Source: Desulfobacula sp.
GTDB taxonomy: Bacteria; Desulfobacterota; Desulfobacteria; Desulfobacterales; Desulfobacteraceae
NCBI RefSeq assembly: GCF_021107415.1
Contig: NZ_JAIOSW010000198.1
Span: 1 to 11,671, forward strand
Direction of reading: 5' to 3'
Length of the DNA: 11,671 nt
Each line of letters begins with the position of its first letter. Position 1 is the first letter of the stretch. The position numbers were made by a program, and so were the translations under genes. Below, piece by piece: positions 1 through 7,319 of the stretch. Under the pieces are notes generated by a model. That model was not told where the DNA came from. It searched no databases and was given only the letters and a program-made list of their open reading frames with translations.

Positions 1-1910
<1,910 letters not shown>

Positions 1911-1915
1911 AATAA

Positions 1916-1982
1916 TGGGTGGTGAGTAGTAAGGAAAGCTAAACTGATAGTCTATTCCTTACTACTCATAACTCATAACCCA
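1916..1982. repeat. Inverted repeat with heptamer units between aacS and the methyltransferase
   Basis: Perfect 14-bp arms, TGAGTAGTAAGGAA at 1923-1936 and its complement at 1955-1968, enclose an 18-base loop. Five further outer bases pair (TGGGT at 1916-1920 with ACCCA at 1978-1982). The right side carries one extra 7-base unit between inner and outer stem: ACTCATA occurs in tandem at 1964-1970 and 1971-1977. No T-run follows, so it is not a canonical intrinsic terminator. It could still form an mRNA hairpin between the two genes. Confidence 0.8.
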
Positions 1983-1992
1983 CATCCCCAAT

Positions 1993-2829
1993 ATGGAATC
2001 AGAAATAAAAAATCACTATAATTCAGACAATCTGACTCAAAATATAAAAACCGCATTAATCAAAGCAGGTAAAAACCTTTCAAACCTTGAATTGAAAGAT
2101 CTTTCCCCCATTGATCAGATCCACACCGGCGGAGCACGGTCCAGCATTGAGCTGTTCAAAAAATTAACCATCCCCCCTGATGCACGGGTCCTTGATGCCG
2201 GATGTGGTATTGGGGGATCTTCAAGGCTTCTTGCCAAACAATTTAACTGCAAAGTTATCGGTGTTGATCTGGCAGAAAAATTTATTGAAGCGGCTACCTT
2301 TTTGACCCAATGTACCAGACTTGAAAATCTTGTTTCATTCCAACAGGATTCCGTTCTTGAACTGCCATTTGAAGACAATACATTTGACGCTGTTTTATGC
2401 CAGCATATTTTAATGAATATTGAAGACAAACCAGCAGCAGTCAAAGAATTTTTCAGGGTATTAAAACCCAATGGAAAGCTGATATTACATGAAATAGCAA
2501 AGGGTGAAAACGATCCCCTTCTTCTTCCCGTTCCCTGGGCAGACAAGTCTTCCATATCATTTCTTGAATCCTGGGATGTCATGTCCCACATTTTTAAAAA
2601 ACATGGGTTTGACATAGAATTCTTTTCAGACCAAACCTATAGTGCATGCACAGGGTGGGAAAAATTTAATGCAATTTCCCAAAAAAGACCTCCCCGACCC
2701 AACGCTCTGGGTCTCGGTATCATTTTTGGCAAAAATGCAAAATTTTTTGGCAAAAACATGTATTCAAATTTTACGAATCATTCCATTTGTCTTGTTGAAG
2801 CCATTTTTAAAAAAAGCTATGATAAGTAA
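1993..2829 (+). CDS. Class I SAM-dependent methyltransferase
   Basis: 278-residue soluble protein with a Rossmann-type methyltransferase fold. The glycine-rich SAM-binding motif I is VLDAGCGIGGSSR at 67-79, the acidic residue ending strand 2 is in VIGVDLAE at 88-95, the motif around D132 (TFDAVLCQH) corresponds to strand 4, and RVLKPNGKLILHE at 155-167 is the usual post-motif strand. DQIHTGGARSS at 41-51 recalls a subfamily related to UbiE and to glycine/sarcosine N-methyltransferases, but the substrate cannot be told from sequence. The start gives an N-terminus of the usual family length. The bases just before it (CCACATCCCCAAT) contain no Shine-Dalgarno match, which is unusual beside the strong site of the next gene. 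It lies 82 bases after aacS, separated by an inverted repeat, so co-transcription is possible but not shown. Confidence 0.85.
   Translation: MESEIKNHYNSDNLTQNIKTALIKAGKNLSNLELKDLSPIDQIHTGGARSSIELFKKLTIPPDARVLDAGCGIGGSSRLLAKQFNCKVIGVDLAEKFIEAATFLTQCTRLENLVSFQQDSVLELPFEDNTFDAVLCQHILMNIEDKPAAVKEFFRVLKPNGKLILHEIAKGENDPLLLPVPWADKSSISFLESWDVMSHIFKKHGFDIEFFSDQTYSACTGWEKFNAISQKRPPRPNALGLGIIFGKNAKFFGKNMYSNFTNHSICLVEAIFKKSYDK
2795..2823 (+). promoter_or_regulatory. Candidate sigma-70 promoter for the ferritin gene
   Basis: TTGAAG at 2795-2800 and TATGAT at 2818-2823 are separated by 17 bases and lie inside the last codons of the methyltransferase. Transcription would start near 2830, giving a leader of about 30 bases that holds the ferritin ribosome binding site. 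The -10 matches the consensus at five of six positions and the -35 at four of six. In such AT-rich DNA chance matches are common. Confidence 0.4.
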
Positions 2830-2861
2830 ACATTAATTTTTAATATTAAGGAGGGAATATA

Positions 2862-3368
2862 ATGATTTCACAAAAACTGCAGGATGCAATCAATTACCAG
2901 ATAAACCGTGAATTATTTTCAGAATATTATTACCTTTCCATGGCATCATATTTTAATTCAACGGGCTTAAGCGGGTTTGAAAACTTTTTTCTTATCCAGG
3001 TGGAAGAAGAAAGATTTCATGCCATGAAACTGTATAATTATTTAAATGAAAGAGGCGGACGGGTACTTTTACAAGCGATTGAAGCACCTAAAACAAAATT
3101 TGAATCTGCCCTGGAAGTCTTTGAGCTGGCCTATGAACATGAAAAGCTGGTTTCAAGCCTCATCAATGATCTGATGGATCTTGCAATTAAAGAAAATGAT
3201 CATGCTACCAGAAACCATCTGAACTGGTTTGTGGATGAACAGGTGGAGGAAGAAGCATCCATGGAGACCATTGTGAACAAATTGAAACTGATTGGCGGTG
3301 CAGGGCATGGCCTTCTCATGCTGAATAACGAACTTGCCCAGCGAACATTTACTCCACCCTCAAAATAA
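2862..3368 (+). CDS. ftnA: Non-heme ferritin, FtnA type
   Basis: 168-residue iron-storage protein expected to assemble into the 24-subunit cytoplasmic shell that oxidises Fe(II) and stores it as a ferric mineral. All ferroxidase ligands known from E. coli FtnA are present at the same positions: E17, E50, H53, E94, Q127 and E130. The third-site acids E49, E126 and E129 are also present, so the enzyme should be fully active. No heme-binding methionine of the bacterioferritin kind is evident at the equivalent position. Length is typical of the family. The start is fixed by an excellent ribosome binding site, AAGGAGGG at 2848-2855, six bases before the ATG. A strong terminator follows, and a candidate promoter sits in the 3' end of the gene upstream, so it is probably expressed on its own. 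No convincing Fur box was found. Confidence 0.95.
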   Translation: MISQKLQDAINYQINRELFSEYYYLSMASYFNSTGLSGFENFFLIQVEEERFHAMKLYNYLNERGGRVLLQAIEAPKTKFESALEVFELAYEHEKLVSSLINDLMDLAIKENDHATRNHLNWFVDEQVEEEASMETIVNKLKLIGGAGHGLLMLNNELAQRTFTPPSK

Positions 3369-3390
3369 GACACTTCTATTTTTCCAAACT

Positions 3391-3437
3391 AAACCCCGGG
3401 CTGATATCCATAAAATGGTATCAGTCCGGGGTTTTTT
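3391..3437 (+). terminator. Rho-independent terminator after ferritin
   Basis: A long hairpin pairs AAACCCCGG (3391-3399) with CCGGGGTTT (3426-3434) through a G-U step, then CTGATA with TATCAG and CCA with TGG with one bulged T, closing on a five-base TAAAA loop at 3411-3415. A run of six T (3432-3437) follows directly. It sits 23 bases after the ferritin stop codon and between two converging genes. The reverse direction lacks a good T-run, so it acts mainly on the plus strand. Confidence 0.92.
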
Positions 3438-3486
3438 AATAGGTACCTGTAATTTGTTTTGATGGACCTGGGTTAATATTCTCTAC

Positions 3487-4368
3487 CTAAAAAAAAGCTG
3501 AAAAATTATCTTTAAAAATTTTTCCTGTCATTTGATCAATCAATTTCTCGATCTGCTTTCTTGCATTATCAATGGCATTATAGGTTGACATCTCTTCACC
3601 TTTGCTTTTCTTTGCATCTTCAAGGTGGTGTCTAAAAAGTTTATCAATGGGTTTCTGGGCTTTATCAACCAGTTTTTCTTCAAATTTTTCCAAATTTTTT
3701 GTCATTTTATCAACAAATTTATCAATATTGTTTATGGTATTCTTGCTCTTTCTGCGTGGTTTGTGATTTTCAGGAAAAGGCTCTGTTACGGAAGGAATAG
3801 CGTTACTCTCTTCTTTTGGCAACACCTCGGTTTCAGGCACGGTTTTTACAGTTTCAGCCCGGGTCTCGGATGCCATTGCATATGATCTTTGATAGGTAAT
3901 ATCTGCAGCATACATGGAAACACTATCATAGCCCCCCATGGAAATAGCTTTTGCAACAGCACCATTCATATCTCCTGCAGCCATTTGTGAAATAATTTCA
4001 TCAATGCCTTTCACAATGGCTTCTATATCCCCAAGCTCTTCTTCACTTAAATCCCCAACAACCGAGAAGGTAAAACTTTCTCCTGATGTTAAAGTGATTT
4101 CTCTAATGTTTTGAGTGACCACAGCCTTTCCCGAATCTGTTTGCAAAACACCTTTGCTATCATACATAAATGCATCAACTTCAGCATAGGAATGGGATGT
4201 CAATGTGACAAGATCACCCTCTTTTGTTTTTATGGTCAATCCGGCATCAAGGCTTTCATAGGCGCTAAATGACTGTTTTCTTATATAACTTAAAAATTGA
4301 GCATCCGGCAAGGTATTTTGCCGGGGTGATAGTCCTGCCATTAAAGACTGGTTTGGTATGCTGCTCAT
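3487..4368 (-). CDS. Hypothetical protein with beta-rich N-terminal domain and charged helical C-terminus
   Basis: 293 residues with no signal peptide or membrane segment; I do not recognise a named family with certainty. Residues about 30-165 look like one domain: LTIKTKEGDLVTL at 44-56, a strand pair ending in SGESFTFSVVGDLSEEEL at 95-112, a helix (DIEAIVKGIDEIISQMAAGD) and GGYDSVSMYAADITYQRSYA at 145-164. A low-complexity linker rich in E, P, T and S (about 168-205) leads to a basic patch (KPRRKSK, 203-209) and a lysine/glutamate-rich, probably coiled-coil C-terminus (about 213-285). Similar unnamed proteins, as I recall, occur in motile Proteobacteria and Desulfobacterota. The start is supported by AAGGAG (plus-strand complement at 4376-4381), seven bases before the ATG. 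A sigma-28-like promoter about 50 bases upstream suggests co-regulation with late flagellar genes. Function unknown. Confidence 0.82.
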   Translation of the reverse strand: MSSIPNQSLMAGLSPRQNTLPDAQFLSYIRKQSFSAYESLDAGLTIKTKEGDLVTLTSHSYAEVDAFMYDSKGVLQTDSGKAVVTQNIREITLTSGESFTFSVVGDLSEEELGDIEAIVKGIDEIISQMAAGDMNGAVAKAISMGGYDSVSMYAADITYQRSYAMASETRAETVKTVPETEVLPKEESNAIPSVTEPFPENHKPRRKSKNTINNIDKFVDKMTKNLEKFEEKLVDKAQKPIDKLFRHHLEDAKKSKGEEMSTYNAIDNARKQIEKLIDQMTGKIFKDNFSAFF

Positions 4369-4417
4369 CTTGCTTCTCCTTAAAATCTGCCCATATTATA
4401 ATTCTTAGTTAAGGTTC

Positions 4418-4445
4418 TTATCGGCAGGAAGAAAGGAAACATTTA
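4418..4445 (-). promoter_or_regulatory. Sigma-28 (FliA)-type promoter of the hypothetical gene
   Basis: On the minus strand the -10 element GCCGATAA (plus-strand 4418-4425) matches the sigma-28 consensus at all eight positions. Eleven bases upstream is GTTT, as in the consensus TAAAGTTT-N11-GCCGATAA. TAAA is present too but displaced by one base (TAAATGTTT). Transcription would begin near 4410 and leave a leader of about 40 bases containing the AAGGAG site. Confidence 0.7.
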
Positions 4446-4537
4446 AAAAAATGCCATATTTTATAAAATATTGTGTATATTCAAAAATCATTAACTAATG
4501 TAGAGCCGGTTCCTTAAGTTTAATTTGGAGATCATGA

Positions 4538-5341
4538 ATGGATACGTTTGGATTTACAAAAAAAAAGCTGCTGTCACTCTGCCATGAAACCCAAAACAAG
4601 CATATTATCATCTGGTTATCCAAATTTTATCAAAAATTAACCACCAATCGTGTCAATCAGGCCTCTTTAGAACTCTTTACACATCAATATAACGAAATCC
4701 TTAATTGGACAGGAATGAATCCTTTTATTCAACCTGAATCCAATAATACCAGATTATGGATTGAAACAATTTCCGATCAAATTCACTTTTATCGATCTGC
4801 CACAGGCAACACTTTCCGTGACTATGACTTGCTTGAAAAAATTCAAACAAATGATTTATCCTTTTCTTGTCATCAAATTGATTTTCATTGCCACGTGGCC
4901 TTAGATGGACTAAGGAGTCTTTTCAATGTCGGTTCAATTTTCAGGACCTGTGAAGCTGCCGGGTTTAAGTCCATAATTCTCGGGAACACTTTAGGGAAAG
5001 AACATCCGGGTGTCCGAAAAACCGCCATGGGGGCTCATAAATGGGTTGAACAGGAAAAGGCCGCCGATCTTGCCCAGACCTTGCTTGAAAAAAAGGAAAA
5101 AGGATTTCAGATCATTGGTGTTGAGACCATTGAAGGTGCCCGGCCTTTTTATGACATTTCATGGAAAAAGAAAACCATTGTTGTATTCGGAAATGAAGAA
5201 TATGGAATTTCATCACATGTCATGGAAACATGTGACAAGTTTATTCATATTCCAATGTTTGGCAAAAAAAATTCCATTAATGTTGCCAACGCCGTTTCTG
5301 TCATCTGTTTTCACATTGCAAGATCATTGTGTGACAAATAA
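4538..5341 (+). CDS. TrmH/SpoU-family RNA 2'-O-methyltransferase
   Basis: 267-residue SPOUT-class enzyme that should transfer a methyl group from SAM to a ribose 2'-hydroxyl in tRNA or rRNA. The C-terminal half has all three SpoU motifs: motif 1 LRSLFNVGSIFRTCEAAG at 125-142 with N130 and catalytic R136, motif 2 VVFGNEEYGIS at 215-225, and motif 3 IPMFGKKNSINVANAVSV at 238-255 forming the trefoil-knot SAM site. The first ~115 residues are a divergent N-terminal extension that I cannot assign; it may select the RNA. The target nucleotide cannot be named. The start at 4538 has TTGGAG at 4525-4530 with seven-base spacing; the ATG at 4534 is in another frame. Its stop codon is one base from the stop of the converging S4-domain gene. 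Confidence 0.9.
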   Translation: MDTFGFTKKKLLSLCHETQNKHIIIWLSKFYQKLTTNRVNQASLELFTHQYNEILNWTGMNPFIQPESNNTRLWIETISDQIHFYRSATGNTFRDYDLLEKIQTNDLSFSCHQIDFHCHVALDGLRSLFNVGSIFRTCEAAGFKSIILGNTLGKEHPGVRKTAMGAHKWVEQEKAADLAQTLLEKKEKGFQIIGVETIEGARPFYDISWKKKTIVVFGNEEYGISSHVMETCDKFIHIPMFGKKNSINVANAVSVICFHIARSLCDK

Positions 5342-5342
5342 G

Positions 5343-5564
5343 TTATTCCTGCAATTGTATTTCAAGAACAAAGCCGCCTGTTTCGATTGTATCACCCGGA
5401 TATATTTTTTTTCGTTTTCGTGTTTCAATACTCTTGTTCACTTTTACAAAGCCGTCAACGATCATAAATTTTGCTTCCCCGCCGCTTGAAGCAAGATTTT
5501 CAAACTTTAAAATTTTATAAAGTTCAACAGGCGCCTTTTTAATCTTAACAATTCTTTTTTCCAT
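5343..5564 (-). CDS. Small S4-domain RNA-binding protein, YbcJ-like
   Basis: 73 residues forming essentially a lone S4 domain, the fold used by ribosomal protein S4, pseudouridine synthases and Hsp15 to grip structured RNA. The layout VELYKILKFENLASSGGEAK at 13-32, VDGFVKVNKSIETRKRKKI at 36-54 and PGDTIETGG at 56-64 parallels the E. coli YbcJ family, whose exact role is unclear. The central ETRKRKK is the expected RNA-contacting basic stretch. Length is normal. The start is supported by GAGGA 10 bases upstream, formed by the edge of the heptamer array at 5574-5629, which lies in its 5' leader. It converges on the RNA methyltransferase with a single intervening base. Confidence 0.88.
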   Translation of the reverse strand: MEKRIVKIKKAPVELYKILKFENLASSGGEAKFMIVDGFVKVNKSIETRKRKKIYPGDTIETGGFVLEIQLQE

Positions 5565-5573
5565 TATTTTTAT

Positions 5574-5629
5574 TCCTCATATCTCATATCTCATATCTGG
5601 CATTTGGCATTTGGCATTTGGCATTTGGC
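5574..5629. repeat. Tandem heptanucleotide array (8 x 7 bp, two unit types)
   Basis: Eight contiguous 7-base units: TCCTCAT, ATCTCAT, ATCTCAT, then the hybrid ATCTGGC, then ATTTGGC four times. The hybrid unit has the front half of one type and the end of the other, as if the array had converted from one repeat to the other. It lies between the divergent S4-domain gene and apbE. Its left end supplies the S4 gene's ribosome binding site and its right end is close to a candidate apbE promoter. Confidence 0.9.
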
Positions 5630-5639
5630 AACAACAATC

Positions 5640-5666
5640 TTGCATTACAGGCAAAATATTTATAAT
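5640..5666 (+). promoter_or_regulatory. Candidate sigma-70 promoter for apbE
   Basis: TATAAT at 5661-5666 is a perfect -10 element. TTGCAT at 5640-5645 is a plausible -35 with a short 15-base spacer. Transcription would start near 5673, 25 bases before the apbE ATG. The -35 is ten bases from the end of the heptamer array. Confidence 0.42.
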
Positions 5667-5697
5667 AATACATAAAATAAAAATGGACATTAAATAA

Positions 5698-6747
5698 ATG
5701 AACTTTTTTAAAATCATAATTTTTTATTTATTATTCTCTTTTCTCATTTTTCACTCAACAGGGGCAACAGGACTTGCCTCTAATTTCCACAGGCAGCACA
5801 CCATTTCAGGCAAGACCATGGGCACTTTTTATACCATCAAATTTATCTCACGCAAAAAAGAGTCCCCGGCATTGTGGAAAGCCAGGGTGGATATCCGTTT
5901 AAAAGCAGTGAATAAAAAACTTTCCATGTACGACCCTGAAAGTGAACTCTCTGTTTTTAACCGCCAAAAAATTTCAAACCCTGTACATATCTCTTCTGAT
6001 TTTTATACAATTTTATTAACGGCTAAAAAATTATACCGGCTGACCGATGGTTCCTGGGATGGAACAGTGAAACCCCTGGTTGATCTTTGGGGATTTGGAA
6101 CAAAAAAAAGAATAAACCAAATTCCCAAACCCGATAAAATAACCCTGGCATTATTAAAAACCGGATTTAATCACATCATTATCAAAAAACAGCAGATAAT
6201 TTATAAAAATGCAGACATCACCCTTGACCTGGGTTCCATTGCAAAGGGATATGGAGTGGATGCCATTGCAAAACTTTTTACCTCCTCGGGCATTCATGAT
6301 GTTCTTGTGGAAATAGGCGGAGAACTCTATGCTTCCGGCAAAAATAAAAAAGGAAAGTACTGGTCAGTGGGGATCAGCAGCCCTGATAAGCAATTTGCAA
6401 ACCAGAGCTTATATAAAATTGTCCGCCTGAATAACCAGGCCCTTGCCACCAGCGGGAATTACAGAAATTTTTTTGAAATAAATAAAAAAGTCTTCTCCCA
6501 TATCATTGACCCTAAAACAGGGTTTCCAATTGACAATCAAATCGTCAGCGCATCTGTCATTTCAAAAGACTGTACCTTTGCTGACGGCCTTGCCACAGCC
6601 CTGATGGTCATGGATGTGCAAAAGGCAATCAAACTTGTTAACCGTCTTGAAAATACAGAATGCCTGATTATCCAAAAAAAAGATCAACAATTTATCAATC
6701 ATGTATCAAAAAACTTTGGTGACTTTGAAATGTCATCTTATGATTGA
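5698..6747 (+). CDS. apbE: FAD:protein FMN transferase, exported (ApbE)
   Basis: 349-residue enzyme that uses FAD to attach FMN to a threonine or serine of target flavoproteins such as the RnfG/NqrC subunits of sodium- or proton-pumping complexes, outside the cytoplasmic membrane. Residues 1-27 are a hydrophobic signal peptide without a lipobox cysteine. Family motifs appear in order: SGKTMGTFYTI (37-47), SMYDPESELS (76-85), DGSWDGTVKPLVDLWGFG (117-134), ITLDLGSIAKGYGVD (174-188), VEIGGELYASG (204-214), ATSGNYRNFF (250-259), HIIDPKTG (268-275) and FADGLATALMVM (294-305), whose D296 and T300 fit the metal-binding site. Length is normal. No Shine-Dalgarno sequence precedes the ATG; instead a five-codon reading frame (MDIK, stop) ends in TAA directly against it. 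No target flavoprotein gene is in the window. Confidence 0.94.
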   Translation: MNFFKIIIFYLLFSFLIFHSTGATGLASNFHRQHTISGKTMGTFYTIKFISRKKESPALWKARVDIRLKAVNKKLSMYDPESELSVFNRQKISNPVHISSDFYTILLTAKKLYRLTDGSWDGTVKPLVDLWGFGTKKRINQIPKPDKITLALLKTGFNHIIIKKQQIIYKNADITLDLGSIAKGYGVDAIAKLFTSSGIHDVLVEIGGELYASGKNKKGKYWSVGISSPDKQFANQSLYKIVRLNNQALATSGNYRNFFEINKKVFSHIIDPKTGFPIDNQIVSASVISKDCTFADGLATALMVMDVQKAIKLVNRLENTECLIIQKKDQQFINHVSKNFGDFEMSSYD

Positions 6748-6836
6748 CACAAAATGTTCTATATGACAATCTATGTAAACCGATATACTATATTTAGTGA
6801 AGTGTATGTGACATGTAAATCATAAAAGAGATGAAA
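6731..6836 (+). promoter_or_regulatory. Likely control region of the pseudopilin-HD-GYP cluster
   Basis: The apbE end and 83-base gap hold several sigma-70-like elements: TTGACA at 6744-6749 (overlapping the apbE stop) and ATGACA at 6763-6768 with TATACT at 6784-6789 after 15 bases. TGACA occurs at 6745, 6764 and 6809, with an inverted copy TGTCA at 6731. ATGTAAA occurs at 6773 and 6813, exactly 40 bases apart. I see no terminator for apbE here. The precise promoter is uncertain. Confidence 0.35.
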
Positions 6837-7304
6837 ATGTTCAAGAGTCTGAAATTATATAAAAATTTTGGTTTCACTCTTATCGAATTGATGATTGTTA
6901 TCGCTATCATTGGAACTTTGGCCGGCCTAGCCGTTCCCTCTTATATAAATTACATAGAAAGAACAAAAATGCTTCGAGTCATATCAGAAATCAGATTAAT
7001 CGAAAAAGAATTGTTCGCTTATCAAATGGAGCACAACACGCTTCCTGATAATCTTGATGAAATTGGATTGGGAAACCTGAGAGATCCCTGGAATAATCCT
7101 TATGAATATCTGCCTGTTGCAGGTACCCCAAAGGGAAAACTGCGTAAAGATCATTTTATGGTTCCGGTTAATACTGATTTTGATCTCTATAGTAAAGGAC
7201 AGGATGGCAAAAGCCGCTCTCCTTTTACGGCTAAGGCCAGCAGGGATGATATCGTTCGAGCGAATAACGGCCAATATGTAGGATCTGTTGCCGGTTATAA
7301 TTAG
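6837..7304 (+). CDS. GspG-like type II secretion pseudopilin (orphan)
   Basis: 155 residues, or 157 from the ATG at 6831. I prefer 6837 because the only purine-rich site, AAGAG at 6826-6830, abuts 6831 but is six bases from 6837. A short basic leader ends in a prepilin peptidase site, KNFG|FTLIELMIVIAIIG, with the conserved Glu at mature position 5, followed by the hydrophobic N-terminal helix that anchors in the membrane and packs in the fibre. The globular part has DPWNNPYEYL (85-94 from 6831) and a C-terminal FDLYSKGQDGKS (117-128) typical of major pseudopilin GspG, ending in SRDDIVRANNGQYVG. No other secretion or pilus gene is nearby, so assembly must use machinery encoded elsewhere. The stop codon overlaps the ribosome binding site of the HD-GYP gene, pointing to coupled translation. 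Confidence 0.9.
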   Translation: MFKSLKLYKNFGFTLIELMIVIAIIGTLAGLAVPSYINYIERTKMLRVISEIRLIEKELFAYQMEHNTLPDNLDEIGLGNLRDPWNNPYEYLPVAGTPKGKLRKDHFMVPVNTDFDLYSKGQDGKSRSPFTAKASRDDIVRANNGQYVGSVAGYN

Positions 7305-7319
7305 AGGAGGTTTAAGAAT

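Noticed and set aside
1923..1968. The inverted repeat as an intrinsic terminator of aacS
   Set aside because: The stem is strong but has an 18-base loop, is not GC-rich, and is followed by TAACTCATAACCC with no T-run.
2821..2850. A Fur box before ferritin, starting at GATAAG
   Set aside because: After the first five bases the match to the 19-bp consensus is near chance for such AT-rich DNA.
5574..5629. The heptamer array as a CRISPR
   Set aside because: Units are 7 bases, contiguous, with no spacers, and no cas genes are present.
5600..5650. Sigma-54 promoter, because TGGCA is followed by TTGCA
   Set aside because: The GG and GC cores are 13 bases apart instead of 10, and the TGGCA comes from the heptamer repeat.
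5630..5697. An FMN riboswitch ahead of apbE
   Set aside because: The leader is far too short (about 25 bases from the likely transcription start) and lacks the conserved RFN element.
6779..6786. ACCGATAT as a second sigma-28 -10 element upstream of the pseudopilin
   Set aside because: Only six of eight positions match and there is no TAAA or GTTT at the required distance.
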